Source: an uncultured Clostridia bacterium
GTDB taxonomy: Bacteria > Bacillota > Clostridia > Oscillospirales > Oscillospiraceae
Length of the DNA: 64,000 nt
Direction: 5' to 3'
Assembly (NCBI GenBank): GCA_946531435.1
Contig: CAMNAO010000001.1
Location: 62,001-126,000 of the forward strand
The position numbers and the translations under genes are program-made. This document shows, one piece after another, positions 43,175-53,609 of this stretch. How positions within the stretch are numbered: the first letter of the stretch is position 1; every line of letters begins with the position of its first letter. The notes beneath the pieces were generated by a model. It saw nothing but the letters and a program-made list of their open reading frames with translations, was not told the DNA's origin and did not search any database.

Positions 43175-45469
43175 TCAATAATCCCCCTGGATGCTTGCAT
43201 CCACCAGGGTCACCCGGATCACGGAGCCGTAATCCGCCTGGGTTCCCGGAGGAACCGCCTGAACGGATACCACAACGTTTTCATGCAGCGGCGATGCGCC
43301 GGTGGTATCCAGATAAAGTCCTACACCCGCAAGAGTATCACGGGCCTCCTCCACCGTCAAGTCCACAAGCTCCGGAACCTCTACCGATCCTTGATCCGGA
43401 AGCTCACCGGCGTAGAGTACAAGGCAGGAACCGGAGGCCACTTCACTTCCCGCTGCGGGAAGCTGCTCCGTGACCTGTTCGCCGTCGCCCACAACGGTGA
43501 CGGAAAGGCCGAGTTCGGCGGCGGTCTTTTTCGCTTCCTCAAGAGCTCCCCCGGTAAAGGAGGGGACAGTCACATCCACGAATCTGCTTTCCTTCTCCGT
43601 ATAGTGAGGCGTGTAACCCAAATAGGGCAGGATTTCGGAAAATAGTCCGCCCACCGCCGGAGCGGCCATGTTGCCGCCGCTGACGTAGACGCCGCAGCTT
43701 TGGTCCGGGGAGTCCAGGATATACAGAATTGCCAGCTCCGGGTTGTCCATGGGCGCCACGCCGCAGAAGGAAACCATATAGTCCTTGGTTCCTGTGGCGG
43801 CCTGGTGGGCCACCTTTTCCGACGTCCCCGTCTTGCCGCCGATCCGGTAGCCGGGGACATAGGCATTTTTTCCCGTTCCGCCTGCGCCTGAGACCACAGC
43901 CTCCAGGATCTCACAGACCTTCCGGGAGCTATTCTCGCTGAGGACCTGACGCACGGGTTCTCCGGGCGCCTCATACACCGTCGCCCCATCGGGGGAAACC
44001 GCGGACGCCACAAGATAAGGCCGCATGAGGCTGCCGCCGTTGACGGCCGCCGAAACAGCCGTGACCATCTGCAGAGGCGTGATGGTGAAGGTCTGACCAA
44101 AGGACGCGGCAGCCAGCTGGGAGAGATTTTCCGGATTGGTGAACACCTCCGGGCTCCACCAGGATCCCACAGCCTCGCCGCCGATGTCGATACCGGTCTT
44201 CTCGAAAAAGCCGAAGGCCTGGATATAGTCGTAAAACCGCTCCGCGCCCACAGCCGCGCCGATTTGCACAAAAGCCACATTGCAGGAGTGCTGCACCGCC
44301 TCCGTCAGGGTCTGCAGGCCATGCCCGGCGGTCTTCCAGCACTTCAGGGGCGTGGTTCTCCCCTTGACGCGCGTGGTGCCGCCGCAGCCATAGCGGCTGT
44401 GCTCCCCGGCGGCGCCGGTCTCCAGCGCCATGGAGAGGGTGATGATCTTGAAAACGGAGCCCGGCTCGTAGGTGTCGCTGATGGCCATATTCCGCCATTG
44501 GGCGTACTGGGCCTCTGCTCTGGCACGGGACCTCTCCTCGGGATCCTTGATTTCGTCGATCCTCTCCTGCACATCCTGCCGGAGGGTCTGATATGCGTTG
44601 GGATCAAAGCCATTGTAGCTCGCCATGGCACGGATGGCTCCCGTCTTCACATCCATGACGATACAGCAGCCGCCCTTGCAGTTGTAATCCGCCACCCCCT
44701 GGCGCAGGTACTTCTCCGCCAGGTATTGGATGCCCGTGTCAATGGTCAGATTCAGACTGCAGCCATCGACGGCATCAAAATGCTCCTCATAGTTATCTGT
44801 AAAAAGGGTATCTCCCCTGCCGGTGCGAAGCCGTTCCACGCTGCCGTCCTTACCGGACAGGAGCTCATTATAGGCCGCCTCCAGACCGCTGAGGCCGGTA
44901 TTTTCCGCCCCCACAAAGCCGATCACATGGCAAGCCAGGCTGCCATAGGGGTAGTAGCGCTTTGTCGTTTCCTCAATGTGTATGCTCTTGAGATCATGGG
45001 CATTGAGGAAGGCCCGAACGCCGTCCACCGCCCGGGCATCCACCCGGGTAGCAAGGGTCTTGTACCAGGACGCGGTATCCTCCGCCATTTTGCGGATCTG
45101 ATCCGGCTCCCGGCAGTTATAGCCCTCCAGAAGCCTAGGCAGGGTCTCGGCAATGAGATTTACGTCCTCCTCGTATCGCTTCAGTTCATAGGGGCTGAGG
45201 AAGACGTTATACGCGGTTGCGCTCACCGCCAGTGCATTCCCGTTGCGGTCATAAATACCGCCGCGATTCGCGGCGATGGAGGTCTCCCTGGTCTGCTGGC
45301 CTACCGCCATGCCCTCCAGCTCCTCATGGCGGAGGATCATGACCCGGTAGAGCTGCCCGATCAAGGCCGCAAAGAGTATGATTCCGCACACTCCCATAAG
45401 GATGAGTGTGCGGCTCACATTTCCGTTTGAGGGCCGTAGCCCCCGATATTCATGGGTTGTTCCCTTCAT
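43175..45469 (-). CDS. ftsI: PASTA-containing class B penicillin-binding protein (FtsI/SpoVD-type transpeptidase)
   Basis: This 764-residue protein has an N-terminal transmembrane helix (about 20-42), a PBP dimerisation domain and a transpeptidase domain. The SxxK motif is SVFK at 338-341, SxN is SCN at 395-397 and KTG is in GGKTGTSEK. Two PASTA domains cover about 620-755. It cross-links septal or spore-cortex peptidoglycan; the position between ftsL and murE is shared by pbpB/ftsI and spoVD, so the choice between them is open. The ATG has AAGGAGG upstream. Confidence 0.93.
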   Translation of the reverse strand: MKGTTHEYRGLRPSNGNVSRTLILMGVCGIILFAALIGQLYRVMILRHEELEGMAVGQQTRETSIAANRGGIYDRNGNALAVSATAYNVFLSPYELKRYEEDVNLIAETLPRLLEGYNCREPDQIRKMAEDTASWYKTLATRVDARAVDGVRAFLNAHDLKSIHIEETTKRYYPYGSLACHVIGFVGAENTGLSGLEAAYNELLSGKDGSVERLRTGRGDTLFTDNYEEHFDAVDGCSLNLTIDTGIQYLAEKYLRQGVADYNCKGGCCIVMDVKTGAIRAMASYNGFDPNAYQTLRQDVQERIDEIKDPEERSRARAEAQYAQWRNMAISDTYEPGSVFKIITLSMALETGAAGEHSRYGCGGTTRVKGRTTPLKCWKTAGHGLQTLTEAVQHSCNVAFVQIGAAVGAERFYDYIQAFGFFEKTGIDIGGEAVGSWWSPEVFTNPENLSQLAAASFGQTFTITPLQMVTAVSAAVNGGSLMRPYLVASAVSPDGATVYEAPGEPVRQVLSENSSRKVCEILEAVVSGAGGTGKNAYVPGYRIGGKTGTSEKVAHQAATGTKDYMVSFCGVAPMDNPELAILYILDSPDQSCGVYVSGGNMAAPAVGGLFSEILPYLGYTPHYTEKESRFVDVTVPSFTGGALEEAKKTAAELGLSVTVVGDGEQVTEQLPAAGSEVASGSCLVLYAGELPDQGSVEVPELVDLTVEEARDTLAGVGLYLDTTGASPLHENVVVSVQAVPPGTQADYGSVIRVTLVDASIQGDY

Positions 45470-45478
45470 TGCCCTCCT

Positions 45479-46027
45479 TCAACGGATTGAGGTCAAAAGG
45501 ATGGAGAAATACTCCCGCGCGGCCTCCAGCGTCTGATTCTCTCCCAGGCTCTCATCCAGGATCTCTATCTCATCCCGGCTGAAATCCGGCAATGTCCGGG
45601 TATCATAGGGGGAAAGACGTCTCATGTGCAGATTTTCCACCGCATAGATCGCCAGCTCGTTGCGATTGAAGCTTTCCTCCATCGCCACACTGAGCTGCCG
45701 GGAGTCCTCACGGACCATCTCCAATTCCTTATTGAGCATGCTGTTTTCCGCGCCGAGGCGGGTGAGCGCCGCACCGGTCAAAAGGACCAGAGCCGCCATG
45801 CCGGCGGCAAGGATCGTGCCGGTGAGAGCAAACGCGCTCCTTAGAGGATGGGCTTTTCTCTCTTCTTCTCTCTTCTCTTCTTCCCGGGGGTCCTCAAATC
45901 GGGGCTGAAATGCCTCTTCACCATTGACGGCCTCTGTCATTGCTTCCAGATCTACAGCCGCGCTGCCCAGCATATAGAGCCGCGGACTGCGGATAAGTTC
46001 CGCCTCTTCGCCGTTCCTTCTTGCCAA
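45479..46027 (-). CDS. ftsL: FtsL-like bitopic division protein
   Basis: The preferred start is TTG at 46027, 17 nt after the rsmH stop and with AAGGGG 8 nt upstream, giving 182 residues. The frame extending back to 46171 lies inside rsmH. A cytoplasmic region of about 70 residues precedes one transmembrane helix (SAFALTGTILAAGMAALVLLTG). A coiled-coil-like segment follows (ENSMLNKELEMVREDSRQLS), the FtsL/DivIC pattern. Identification rests on topology and on its place between rsmH and the PBP gene. Confidence 0.8.
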   Translation of the reverse strand: MARRNGEEAELIRSPRLYMLGSAAVDLEAMTEAVNGEEAFQPRFEDPREEEKREEERKAHPLRSAFALTGTILAAGMAALVLLTGAALTRLGAENSMLNKELEMVREDSRQLSVAMEESFNRNELAIYAVENLHMRRLSPYDTRTLPDFSRDEIEILDESLGENQTLEAAREYFSILLTSIR

Positions 46028-46044
46028 GCCGATCCCCTTCTTTC

Positions 46045-46977
46045 TCAGATCCGTTCCGCCACCCGCAGCCGTGCGCTCCGGGAGCGCGGATTTTCCTCCA
46101 GCTCCAGGGCCGAAGCCGTCGGAGCACTCACTTTGATTGTCTTCATGGTCTTTTGAAAGCCGCAGGCGCACACCGGAAGCCCCGGCGGGCAGGTGCAGCC
46201 GTTTTCCCGGGCCCGGATGGCGTTCTTCACCATTCTGTCCTCCAGAGAGTGGAAGGTGATGACCGCCAGGCGTCCGCCGGGCTTCAGTCGGTCCATTGCC
46301 TGGCCCAGCATGGCATCCAACGCACCCAGCTCATCATTGACCGCGATGCGGATGGCCTGAAAGCTGCGCTTGGCCGGATGCTGCTTCTCTCTTCTGGCCG
46401 CCGCCGGCATGGCGCCTCGGATGATCTCCGCAAGCTCCAGCGTCGTTTGGATCGGTTCCTTTTCCCGCCGCTGTTTAATGGCCGCCGCGATCCGTCGGGA
46501 ATAACGCTCCTCGCCATAGGTGAAAAGGATGCGGCTGAGCTCTTCCTCCGGAGCGGAATTGACGAGCTCATATGCGCTCATGCCGTCCTCCCGGTCCATG
46601 CGCATATCCAGAGGGGCGTCATGCATATAGGAAAAGCCCCGTTCCGCATCATCCAGCTGAGGGGAAGAAACTCCCAGATCAAAGAGCATGCCGTCGGCTT
46701 TTTCGACGCCCTCCCGGGTCAGGATCTCTCCCAGATCCCGGAAATTTCCCTTGACGACCCTTACCCGCTCCCCATAGGGGCGGAGGCGCTCCGTCACATA
46801 GCTGACGGCCTCACGGTCCCGATCGATGGAGAGAAGAAGGCCCGTTTCCAGTCGCTTTGCGATCTCCTCCGAATGGCCTCCCCTGCCCGCGGTGCCGTCC
46901 ACATAAATGCCGTCCGGCCGGATGGCCAGGGCCTCCATGCACTCACCCAGCAGCACGGGAACATGACGGTCAGACAT
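46045..46977 (-). CDS. rsmH: 16S rRNA (cytosine-1402-N4) methyltransferase RsmH
   Basis: This 310-residue protein starts MSDRHVPVLLGECMEAL and contains DGTAGRGGHSEEIA (SAM motif), LFDLGVSSPQLDDAERGFSY and ITFHSLEDRMVK. It methylates C1402 in the ribosomal P site. The ATG overlaps the mraZ stop by one base (TGATG). Confidence 0.96.
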   Translation of the reverse strand: MSDRHVPVLLGECMEALAIRPDGIYVDGTAGRGGHSEEIAKRLETGLLLSIDRDREAVSYVTERLRPYGERVRVVKGNFRDLGEILTREGVEKADGMLFDLGVSSPQLDDAERGFSYMHDAPLDMRMDREDGMSAYELVNSAPEEELSRILFTYGEERYSRRIAAAIKQRREKEPIQTTLELAEIIRGAMPAAARREKQHPAKRSFQAIRIAVNDELGALDAMLGQAMDRLKPGGRLAVITFHSLEDRMVKNAIRARENGCTCPPGLPVCACGFQKTMKTIKVSAPTASALELEENPRSRSARLRVAERI

Positions 46978-47402
46978 CAGAAATCTATCTCCTCATACAG
47001 GCTTGCCAGGTTCTCCTCGGAGCTCTCCTCCTCAGTCACCCGGTTCCATTCATCGGTAGCCCAGAATTCGGCGCACTCTCCGTTGCCCACGATGGTCAGG
47101 TCCTTATCCAAACCGATGCGCTCACGGAGCTTCTGGGGGAGCAGGACCCGCCCCTGGCCGTCCAGCTCACAGCGGCAGGCATTGGCGAAAAGGGGCCGCA
47201 TCCTCAGCTGCTGGCGCTTGGGCATCGCCAGGACCTTCTCATAAAAGCGGTCCCAGCTGGCCTGGGAATAGGCGGTGAGGCACTTATCCACCGAAATGGT
47301 GAGATAGAAGATATCCCCCAGCTCCGGACGGAGACGGGACGGGATAAACACACGGCCCTTGCTGTCCAGCGTATGCTCGTAAGTTCCTGTCATGCCGGCC
47401 AT
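46977..47402 (-). CDS. mraZ: Transcriptional regulator MraZ
   Basis: This 141-residue protein has two AbrB/MraZ halves: GTYEHTLDSKGRVFIPSRLR near the start and CRCELDGQGRVLLPQKLRE near residue 80-98. It is the DNA-binding autoregulator of the dcw operon. The ATG at 47402 has GGAGG 6 nt upstream; the in-frame upstream extension overlaps the operator region. GTGG boxes in and after its promoter are candidate binding sites. Confidence 0.95.
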   Translation of the reverse strand: MAGMTGTYEHTLDSKGRVFIPSRLRPELGDIFYLTISVDKCLTAYSQASWDRFYEKVLAMPKRQQLRMRPLFANACRCELDGQGRVLLPQKLRERIGLDKDLTIVGNGECAEFWATDEWNRVTEEESSEENLASLYEEIDF

Positions 47403-47437
47403 GGGATCCCTCCTCTCCATCGGGCTGATTTTTTCTA

Positions 47438-47483
47438 CCACTTTACCCCACCTGACTACCACTATTATAAATTAATGCCCCAC
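47438..47483 (-). promoter_or_regulatory. Candidate MraZ operator: four helically phased GTGG boxes
   Basis: On the minus strand GTGG occurs at 47480-47483, 47459-47462, 47448-47451 and 47438-47441. The steps are 21, 11 and 10 bp, so the boxes face the same side of the helix. MraZ is known to bind short G-rich repeats of about 10-bp period upstream of its own gene. Confidence 0.65.
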
Positions 47484-47492
47484 CAAATGCAA
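47464..47492 (-). promoter_or_regulatory. Promoter of the dcw operon
   Basis: On the minus strand TTGCAT (47487-47492), 17 bp, TATAAT (47464-47469), about 60 bp before the mraZ ATG. Confidence 0.85.
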
Positions 47493-47562
47493 TAGGCTTG
47501 TTCAAAAAATTTTAAACTTTTTTCTCTGAAAAAGCCGGAGAATACGGGGTTACCTTGCTTCT

Positions 47563-48849
47563 TCACCCTTTAGAAAATGGATTTCTCCCGGCATCGACCC
47601 CGCAGGCCGACGATGGGCTCGAAAGCCGCAGAAGCAGAGCCCCGTTGGGCAGGAGGAGAAGCGCGTTGGAAAGGGATACCAGAGGATTTAAGCGGACAGT
47701 GTCAAAAAAGGAGCCCAGGATCACCGCGCCCAGGAAGGCCAGCCGCACCAGCCAAAGCCCCACCCGATCTGCGCCGAGAAAGGCCGCGAAGCGGAGAGCG
47801 TACCAGGACCAGGTAAAGGCGGAGGAAAGGGCAAAGAGCCACACCGTCAGTGTGAGATAGGGCGACGCGAATCCGCCCATCGTACCACGGAAAGCCGCAA
47901 AGACAGCCTCCAGTCCGCCCTCAGTCCCCTCCGGGACCGCCGTCAGCACCGCCAGCGAAGTCAGCGTACAGACCACCAGCGTATCGACCAGCACCTCAGT
48001 CAGACCACAGAAGCCCGCCCGCTGCGGGTCCCTCTCCCCGGAGGCGGCATAGCACAGCATTGCGGTGCCAAGGCCGGCCTCCCCCGAAAAGGTACCGCAG
48101 CGCATGCCTGCCGCCGCAGCGCCAAGGCCTCCGGCCATGGCCGCCCGGGGCCGAAAGGCACAGGCAAACACCTGCAGCAGCACGTCCGGGAGCCTTCGCC
48201 AATGGACGAGGATCACCGCTCCGGCGCCAAGTACATAGAGAAAGCACATGGCCGGAACCAGACGTACCGAGATACGCTTCAGCCTCTCTCCGCCCCCCAG
48301 CAGCACCGGCAGCGTTAAAAGTGCAAAGGCGATGCCTGTGAGAAGCGGCGGCAAAGATCGGCCGGGCATCCCGCGAAAAGCCTCCGAGGCGGCGGCGGAT
48401 TGCCACCCCGCGCCGGCGGCAAGGGCAGAGAAAAGGCCTCCCACGGCATAGAGTCGCGCCAGCATCCCTCCCCCCTTGGGAAACGCTCGCACCATCAGCG
48501 CCATAGGGGTGCCTTCCCCTTCTCCACAAGTCCGGCGCACAGAGAAGGCAGCCTCACAGTACTTGATCGCCATGCCGCCAAGGCCGCAGATCCAGATCCA
48601 GAAAAGCGCGCCCGGTCCGCCCAGCAGCACCGCCCCCGCTGCCCCCGCCACATTGGCCGTTCCCACCGTGGCCCCCAGAGAGGCCATCAGAGCAGCGAAG
48701 CTGTCGCTTTTTCGGCTCAGACTCTGCCGGACGCCCCGCGCAAAGTTGCCGGGCCGCAGCCGGAGGAGGCCGGAGCGCAGCCACAAAATGACTCCCAAGC
48801 CCAGAACCGCGGGTATAAGCGTATAATCCAGGGTTTCTCCGAAGCCCAT
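47563..48849 (-). CDS. AGCS family sodium:amino-acid (alanine/glycine) symporter
   Basis: This 428-residue polytopic protein has the AGCS core FAALMASLGATVGTANVAGAAGAVLLGGPGALFWIWICGLGGMAIKYCEA (residues about 52-100) and the GTFSGEAGLGTAMLCYAASG segment. It imports small neutral amino acids with Na+. It lies directly upstream of the mraZ promoter on the same strand. Alanine supply to the wall would suit the neighbourhood, but no co-regulation is shown. Confidence 0.9.
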   Translation of the reverse strand: MGFGETLDYTLIPAVLGLGVILWLRSGLLRLRPGNFARGVRQSLSRKSDSFAALMASLGATVGTANVAGAAGAVLLGGPGALFWIWICGLGGMAIKYCEAAFSVRRTCGEGEGTPMALMVRAFPKGGGMLARLYAVGGLFSALAAGAGWQSAAASEAFRGMPGRSLPPLLTGIAFALLTLPVLLGGGERLKRISVRLVPAMCFLYVLGAGAVILVHWRRLPDVLLQVFACAFRPRAAMAGGLGAAAAGMRCGTFSGEAGLGTAMLCYAASGERDPQRAGFCGLTEVLVDTLVVCTLTSLAVLTAVPEGTEGGLEAVFAAFRGTMGGFASPYLTLTVWLFALSSAFTWSWYALRFAAFLGADRVGLWLVRLAFLGAVILGSFFDTVRLNPLVSLSNALLLLPNGALLLRLSSPSSACGVDAGRNPFSKG

Positions 48850-48922
48850 AAACCACCCCCTTAATAGCTCAAAGTATTCTTATGCGGGGATTGTCCGATC
48901 AAGAACCAAAGGCACAAAAAAA

Positions 48923-48966
48923 GAGCCCTGCGGGCTCAACAAAAAAGGGACCGTTTTCACGGTCCC
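48923..48966 (-). terminator. Tandem terminators after radC
   Basis: On the minus strand GGGACCG-TGAAAA-CGGTCCC (48947-48966) is followed by TTTTTT. GAGCCC-GCA-GGGCTC (48923-48937) is then followed by TTTTTTT. Two intrinsic terminators in series end radC transcription. Confidence 0.85.
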
Positions 48967-48984
48967 AAAAAAAATGGCAGCTTC

Positions 48985-49662
48985 TTACGGCACAAGGCCG
49001 CTTTGATTGAGAGACAGATAGCGCTCCCCCGCAACAATCAGATGATCCACCAGCTGAATCCCCATGACCCGAAGGCTCAGACGCAGCTGGCGGGTGGCCA
49101 GTTCATCCTCCCTGGAGGGCTGCAGGCTGCCGCTGGGGTGATTATGGGTCAGGATGACGTTGGCCGCCTTCCGATGGATGGCAATTTCCACCGCCCTTCG
49201 AATGCTCATTTCCACGCCGCCCGGCTCCCCCTGGGACAGAAGATCCACGCCGATGAGCCGCAAACCGGTATCCAGGCTGATGAGATAGGCCCTCTCCTCC
49301 CCAAGATTGTCAAAGAGAGGCACCGCAAAGGCGCCCACCCGGTCTACCGTATCCAGGAGCGGGCGGTCCCCATTGCGGGAGATCCGGTAGCGGCGGCTGA
49401 TTTCCGGCAGCAACTTCAAGAGGAAGGCCGTGTTTTCTCCCACGCCGTCAACCTCCAGCAGCTCCTCCTCCTTTGCCTCCAGGACACCCGCCAGAGTCCC
49501 GAAACGGTTCAACAGTTCGTGAGCCAGCGGGTTTACGTCCCCCCGGGGGATGGAAAAGAACAGAATGAGTTCCAGAACATGAAGATCGCTGAAGGTATCC
49601 AAGCCGTTTTCCCGATAGCTGTCCTTCAGCCGCTTCCGGTGCCCGTCGTGCACGTTGCCCAT
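48985..49662 (-). CDS. radC: RadC/JAB domain protein
   Basis: This 225-residue protein has a helix-hairpin-helix-like N-terminus and a C-terminal JAB/MPN metalloprotease-like domain with the [14 protein letters not shown] motif. The family was once linked to DNA repair, but its function is unsettled. The ATG at 49662 has AAAGGA 8 nt upstream. Its promoter is at 49702-49731, close to the divergent uvrA promoter. Confidence 0.92.
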   Translation of the reverse strand: MGNVHDGHRKRLKDSYRENGLDTFSDLHVLELILFFSIPRGDVNPLAHELLNRFGTLAGVLEAKEEELLEVDGVGENTAFLLKLLPEISRRYRISRNGDRPLLDTVDRVGAFAVPLFDNLGEERAYLISLDTGLRLIGVDLLSQGEPGGVEMSIRRAVEIAIHRKAANVILTHNHPSGSLQPSREDELATRQLRLSLRVMGIQLVDHLIVAGERYLSLNQSGLVP

Positions 49663-49701
49663 CCCTGCGATCCTTTCTCTTTCCTGCTCCGTTTTTTCTC
49701 T

Positions 49702-49731
49702 ATTATATATAAAGCGCAGCCATCATTGCAA
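49702..49731 (-). promoter_or_regulatory. Promoter of radC
   Basis: On the minus strand TTGCAA (49726-49731), 18 bp, TATAAT (49702-49707). It is divergent from and 22 bp away from the uvrA promoter. Confidence 0.65.
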
Positions 49732-49753
49732 GCATTTTCTCCCACCGGCTCCA

Positions 49754-49782
49754 TTGTCAAACCATCTTTTTTGCTGTATAAT
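49754..49782 (+). promoter_or_regulatory. Promoter of uvrA
   Basis: TTGTCA (49754-49759), 17 bp, TATAAT (49777-49782), 45 bp before the uvrA ATG. No clear LexA/DinR box is visible in this short leader. Confidence 0.75.
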
Positions 49783-49827
49783 GGTTTTTTGCAGAATTCA
49801 CATCCTAATCTGAATCGGAGTATCATT

Positions 49828-52677
49828 ATGCGTGACAGCATTCTCGTCAAAGGCGCAAGGGCCAACAATTTAAAAAACATCGACGTGGAGATCCCCCGGG
49901 ATAAGCTGGTGGTGTTTACCGGCATCTCCGGCAGCGGGAAGTCCTCCCTCGCCTTCGACACCATCTACGCCGAGGGTCAGCGGCGGTATATCGAGTCCCT
50001 CTCCAGCTATGCCCGTCAGTTTTTGGGGCAGATGGAGAAGCCCGACGTGGACTACATCGAGGGTCTCAGCCCCGCCATCTCCATCGACCAGAAAACTACC
50101 AGCAAGAACCCCCGCTCCACCGTTGGCACCGTAACGGAGATCTATGACTACTTGCGTCTCCTGTGGGCCCGGGTGGGGATCCCCCACTGCCCCAACTGCG
50201 GCCGGGAGATCCGCCAGCAGAGCATCGACCAGATCACCGACCAGGTGATCGCTCTGGAGGCCGGTACACGGATCCAGGTGCTGGCGCCGGTGGTCCGGGC
50301 CAGAAAGGGCGAATTTGCCAAGATTTTTGAGGACGCCCGCAAGAGCGGCTACGTCCGCTGCCGGGTGGACGGCAACCTTTATGACCTGGGTGAGGAGATC
50401 AAGCTCAACAAGAACGTAAAGCACAATGTGGAGATCGTGGTGGATCGTCTCGTGGTGCGGGAGGATATCATGCGCCGCCTGACCGATTCCGTGGAAACGG
50501 CCACCGGTCTCTCCGGCGGCATTGTCATCATCGATCTCATTGACGAGGGACGGGAGCTCAGCTTCAGCCAGAATTACGCCTGCGACAACTGCGGCTTTTC
50601 CATGGAGGAGCTGACGCCCCGGCTCTTCTCCTTCAACGCCCCCTACGGCGCCTGCCCGGACTGCTCCGGCCTGGGCACCCAGCTGCAGGTCTCCCCTGAC
50701 CTTATCATTCCCAACCGGAGCCTCTCCATCGCCGAGGGCGGGATCCTGGCCCCCGGCTGGGGCAGCATCAAAAACGATTCCATCGCCCGGATGTATTATG
50801 AAGCCCTGGCAAAAAAATACAATTTCAAGCTCACCACCCCCATCAAGGATCTGCCGGAGGGAGTGGAGGACGTGATCTTCTACGGCACCAAGGGAGAAAA
50901 GCTCACCCTTATCTACGATCAGCCCAGGGGCAAGGGCACCCTCTCCCAGCCCTTTGAGGGGATCATCAACAACCTGGAGCGCCGGTATAAAGAGACCTCC
51001 AGCCAGTCCGTGCGGATGGAGCTGGAGCAGTATATGACCGAGCACTCCTGCCCCCGCTGCAAGGGCCGCCGTCTCAAGGAGGAGGTGCTGGCCGTCACCG
51101 TGGGTGGGGACAGCATCATGGACTTCTGCGACAAGTCCATCAACGAAGCCATTGACTTTTTGGACAGGCTGCAGTTCCAGGGAAAGGACGCCATCATTGC
51201 CGCCCAGGTGATGAAGGAGATCCGTTCCCGGCTCCAGTTCCTCTCCAGCGTCGGCCTGCAATATCTCACACTGAGCCGCTCCAGCGGTACCCTCTCCGGC
51301 GGAGAGAGCCAGCGGATCCGGCTGGCCACCCAGATCGGCTCCTCCCTCATGGGGGTCCTGTATATCCTGGATGAGCCCAGCATCGGCCTGCACCAGCGGG
51401 ACAACGCCAAGCTGCTGCGCACCCTGAAGCAGATGCGGGATTTGGGCAACACCCTCATCGTGGTGGAGCACGACGAGGAGACCATCGCCTCCGCAGACTA
51501 TGTGGTGGATATCGGCCCCGGCGCCGGGCGCAGCGGCGGCCACGTGGTCTTCTCCGGCACACCCCAGGAGCTGATGGCCTGCGACGACTCCATCACCGGC
51601 CGCTTCCTCTCCGGAAAGGAGCGCATCGCCGTTCCAGAGACCCGACGCCCCGGCAACGGCCACGTTCTCACCGTCCGCGGCGCCAGGGAAAACAATCTGA
51701 AGGGCATCGACGTCAGCATTCCTCTGGGGACATTGACCTGCGTCACCGGCGTCTCCGGCAGCGGAAAATCCTCCCTCGTCAACGAAATCATTTTCAAGGC
51801 CCTGGCCGCGGAGAAAAGCCGCATGAAGATCCACCCCGGCAAGTATGACCGCCTGGAGGGGCTGGAGCACCTGGACAAGGTGATCTGCATCGACCAGAGC
51901 CCCATCGGCCGCACACCCCGCTCCAACCCCGCCACCTATACTGGGCTGTTCAACGACATCCGGGAGCTCTTCGCCCAGACCCAGGACGCCAAGTCCCGGG
52001 GCTACACCGCCAGCCGCTTTTCCTTCAACACCAAGGGCGGGCGCTGCGAGGCCTGCGCCGGCGACGGCCTCATCAAGATCGAGATGAATTTCCTCCCCAC
52101 GGTTTACGTTCCCTGCGACGTATGCAAGGGCCACCGCTACAACCGGGAGACTCTGGAGGTTCGCTACAAGGGCAAAAACATCTATGATGTTCTGGAGATG
52201 ACCGTGGAGGAGGCCCACGAGTTCTTCTACAACTATCAGAAGCTGCGGGACAAGCTGCAGACCCTGATCGACGTGGGCCTCGGCTACATCAAGCTGGGAC
52301 AGCCCTCCACGGAGCTCTCCGGCGGCGAGGCCCAGCGGGTCAAGCTGGCCACGGAGCTGAGCCGTCCCGACACCGGCAGCACCTTCTATGTGCTGGATGA
52401 GCCCACCACAGGTCTGCACACCGCCGACGTGCGCGCCCTGCTGAGCGTGCTGAACCGCCTGGTGGAGGACGGCAATACGGTGCTGGTCATCGAGCACAAC
52501 CTGGAGATCATCAAATGCGCCGACTGGATCATCGACCTGGGGCCCGAGGGCGGCGACGGCGGCGGCCAGCTTATTTTCGCCGGAACCCCCGAGGATTGCA
52601 TGGAATGCAGGGAGAGCTTCACCGGGGAGTACCTCAAGAAATTCAGCCAGCACATCGGGTTTGCGCCCATTGCGTAG
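49828..52677 (+). CDS. uvrA: Excinuclease ABC subunit A
   Basis: This 949-residue ABC-type ATPase recognises DNA damage with UvrB. The first Walker A is [14 protein letters not shown], the second [14 protein letters not shown]. Zinc modules with CPNCG, CDNCG...CPDCSG and CEACAGDG...CDVCKG are present, with two LSGGE signatures. The ATG at 49828 has GGAG 7 nt upstream; the longer frame to 49003 runs antisense through radC and is rejected. uvrB and uvrC are not in the window. Confidence 0.97.
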   Translation: MRDSILVKGARANNLKNIDVEIPRDKLVVFTGISGSGKSSLAFDTIYAEGQRRYIESLSSYARQFLGQMEKPDVDYIEGLSPAISIDQKTTSKNPRSTVGTVTEIYDYLRLLWARVGIPHCPNCGREIRQQSIDQITDQVIALEAGTRIQVLAPVVRARKGEFAKIFEDARKSGYVRCRVDGNLYDLGEEIKLNKNVKHNVEIVVDRLVVREDIMRRLTDSVETATGLSGGIVIIDLIDEGRELSFSQNYACDNCGFSMEELTPRLFSFNAPYGACPDCSGLGTQLQVSPDLIIPNRSLSIAEGGILAPGWGSIKNDSIARMYYEALAKKYNFKLTTPIKDLPEGVEDVIFYGTKGEKLTLIYDQPRGKGTLSQPFEGIINNLERRYKETSSQSVRMELEQYMTEHSCPRCKGRRLKEEVLAVTVGGDSIMDFCDKSINEAIDFLDRLQFQGKDAIIAAQVMKEIRSRLQFLSSVGLQYLTLSRSSGTLSGGESQRIRLATQIGSSLMGVLYILDEPSIGLHQRDNAKLLRTLKQMRDLGNTLIVVEHDEETIASADYVVDIGPGAGRSGGHVVFSGTPQELMACDDSITGRFLSGKERIAVPETRRPGNGHVLTVRGARENNLKGIDVSIPLGTLTCVTGVSGSGKSSLVNEIIFKALAAEKSRMKIHPGKYDRLEGLEHLDKVICIDQSPIGRTPRSNPATYTGLFNDIRELFAQTQDAKSRGYTASRFSFNTKGGRCEACAGDGLIKIEMNFLPTVYVPCDVCKGHRYNRETLEVRYKGKNIYDVLEMTVEEAHEFFYNYQKLRDKLQTLIDVGLGYIKLGQPSTELSGGEAQRVKLATELSRPDTGSTFYVLDEPTTGLHTADVRALLSVLNRLVEDGNTVLVIEHNLEIIKCADWIIDLGPEGGDGGGQLIFAGTPEDCMECRESFTGEYLKKFSQHIGFAPIA

Positions 52678-52720
52678 GCGTCCCGATGGATTCCATCGAA
52701 CGCGGAAAGAATTAAAAACG

Positions 52721-52756
52721 AAGGCATGCTGCAAAGGGCTTGCAGCATGCCTTTGT
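52721..52756 (+). terminator. Terminator of uvrA
   Basis: A perfect 14-bp stem (AAGGCATGCTGCAA and complement) is followed by TGTTTTCGTTT. It may also serve the convergent ABC operon from the other side. Confidence 0.8.
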
Positions 52757-52787
52757 TTTCGTTTATAAACTTGAGACGCACCAGGGT

Positions 52788-53609
52788 TTATGCCAGATTC
52801 AGGCCCTTTTTCAGGCCAAGAACCGTGGCTAAATAAAGCACCGCCGCCTGGATGCCCTCCATGAGAAGTGCCTTCCCGATGAACCCCTGAACGACGCGGA
52901 TGCCGCCCGCCACCGTTTCTGCGGAGTCCAGGGAATCCCAATGGATATAAAAGCCATAGCCCGTTGTGAAGAAGCTGAACATGATGCTGATCAGAACAAA
53001 GAACACAACGGAGAGCAGCAGCTTGTTCTCAGAGAACATATGGCCGAGGCTCATGGCGGCATAGAAGTGCAGGCAGGTCATGACGCCGCCCAGCAGGATC
53101 GCCATCGCCGTCTCACCGAGCAGCAGCGTGATATCGCCGCCGCGGATGCCCATCTCCCGCAGGACCTGACGGATCTCATGCCAGCTGGGCAGCTCCGCCA
53201 ACAGCTCGCCCAGATTGGTGTTGTTCTGAATCAGCACCGTGAGGCCGATGGAGAGCCAGACCACCAGGAAGGTCATCACAAACCAGCAGAGGGCGGCGAT
53301 CATCTTGGACCAGACCAGGGCGTGGACGCTCACCGGCAGGGTGTGCATGAGATAGCCCTCATCCTTCAACAGGTTGGTGTAAAACCGCTTGATCATCATC
53401 CAGGCGGTCATAACGCCTGCCAGGATCATCCCCAGGACAAAGCAGACGAGAACCAGGACAAACAGGAATCGCAGGATCGGACTCAGCTCCCGGTCCAAAA
53501 GCCGGATGGAGACGTTGGCCAGGGCGGCAAGGGCAATCACCGCCCCATAGATGGGCAGGAGGATCCTGCCTGTCGCACGGAATTCATGCTTCAAAAGCTT
53601 TCCTAACAT
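52788..53609 (-). CDS. ABC transporter permease-like membrane protein
   Basis: This 273-residue protein begins MLGKLLKHEFRATGRILLPIYG and has about six helices with one larger loop near 140-165. It matches the permease partner of YtrA-type ABC operons. The ATG at 53609 has GGAGG 7 nt upstream and overlaps the ATPase stop. Cargo unknown. Confidence 0.85.
   Translation of the reverse strand: MLGKLLKHEFRATGRILLPIYGAVIALAALANVSIRLLDRELSPILRFLFVLVLVCFVLGMILAGVMTAWMMIKRFYTNLLKDEGYLMHTLPVSVHALVWSKMIAALCWFVMTFLVVWLSIGLTVLIQNNTNLGELLAELPSWHEIRQVLREMGIRGGDITLLLGETAMAILLGGVMTCLHFYAAMSLGHMFSENKLLLSVVFFVLISIMFSFFTTGYGFYIHWDSLDSAETVAGGIRVVQGFIGKALLMEGIQAAVLYLATVLGLKKGLNLA

Noticed and set aside
49870..52941. 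1023-codon open frame on the minus strand opposite uvrA
   Set aside because: It is a shadow of uvrA in GC-rich sequence: no ribosome-binding site, repetitive low-complexity translation, and uvrA is unmistakable on the other strand.
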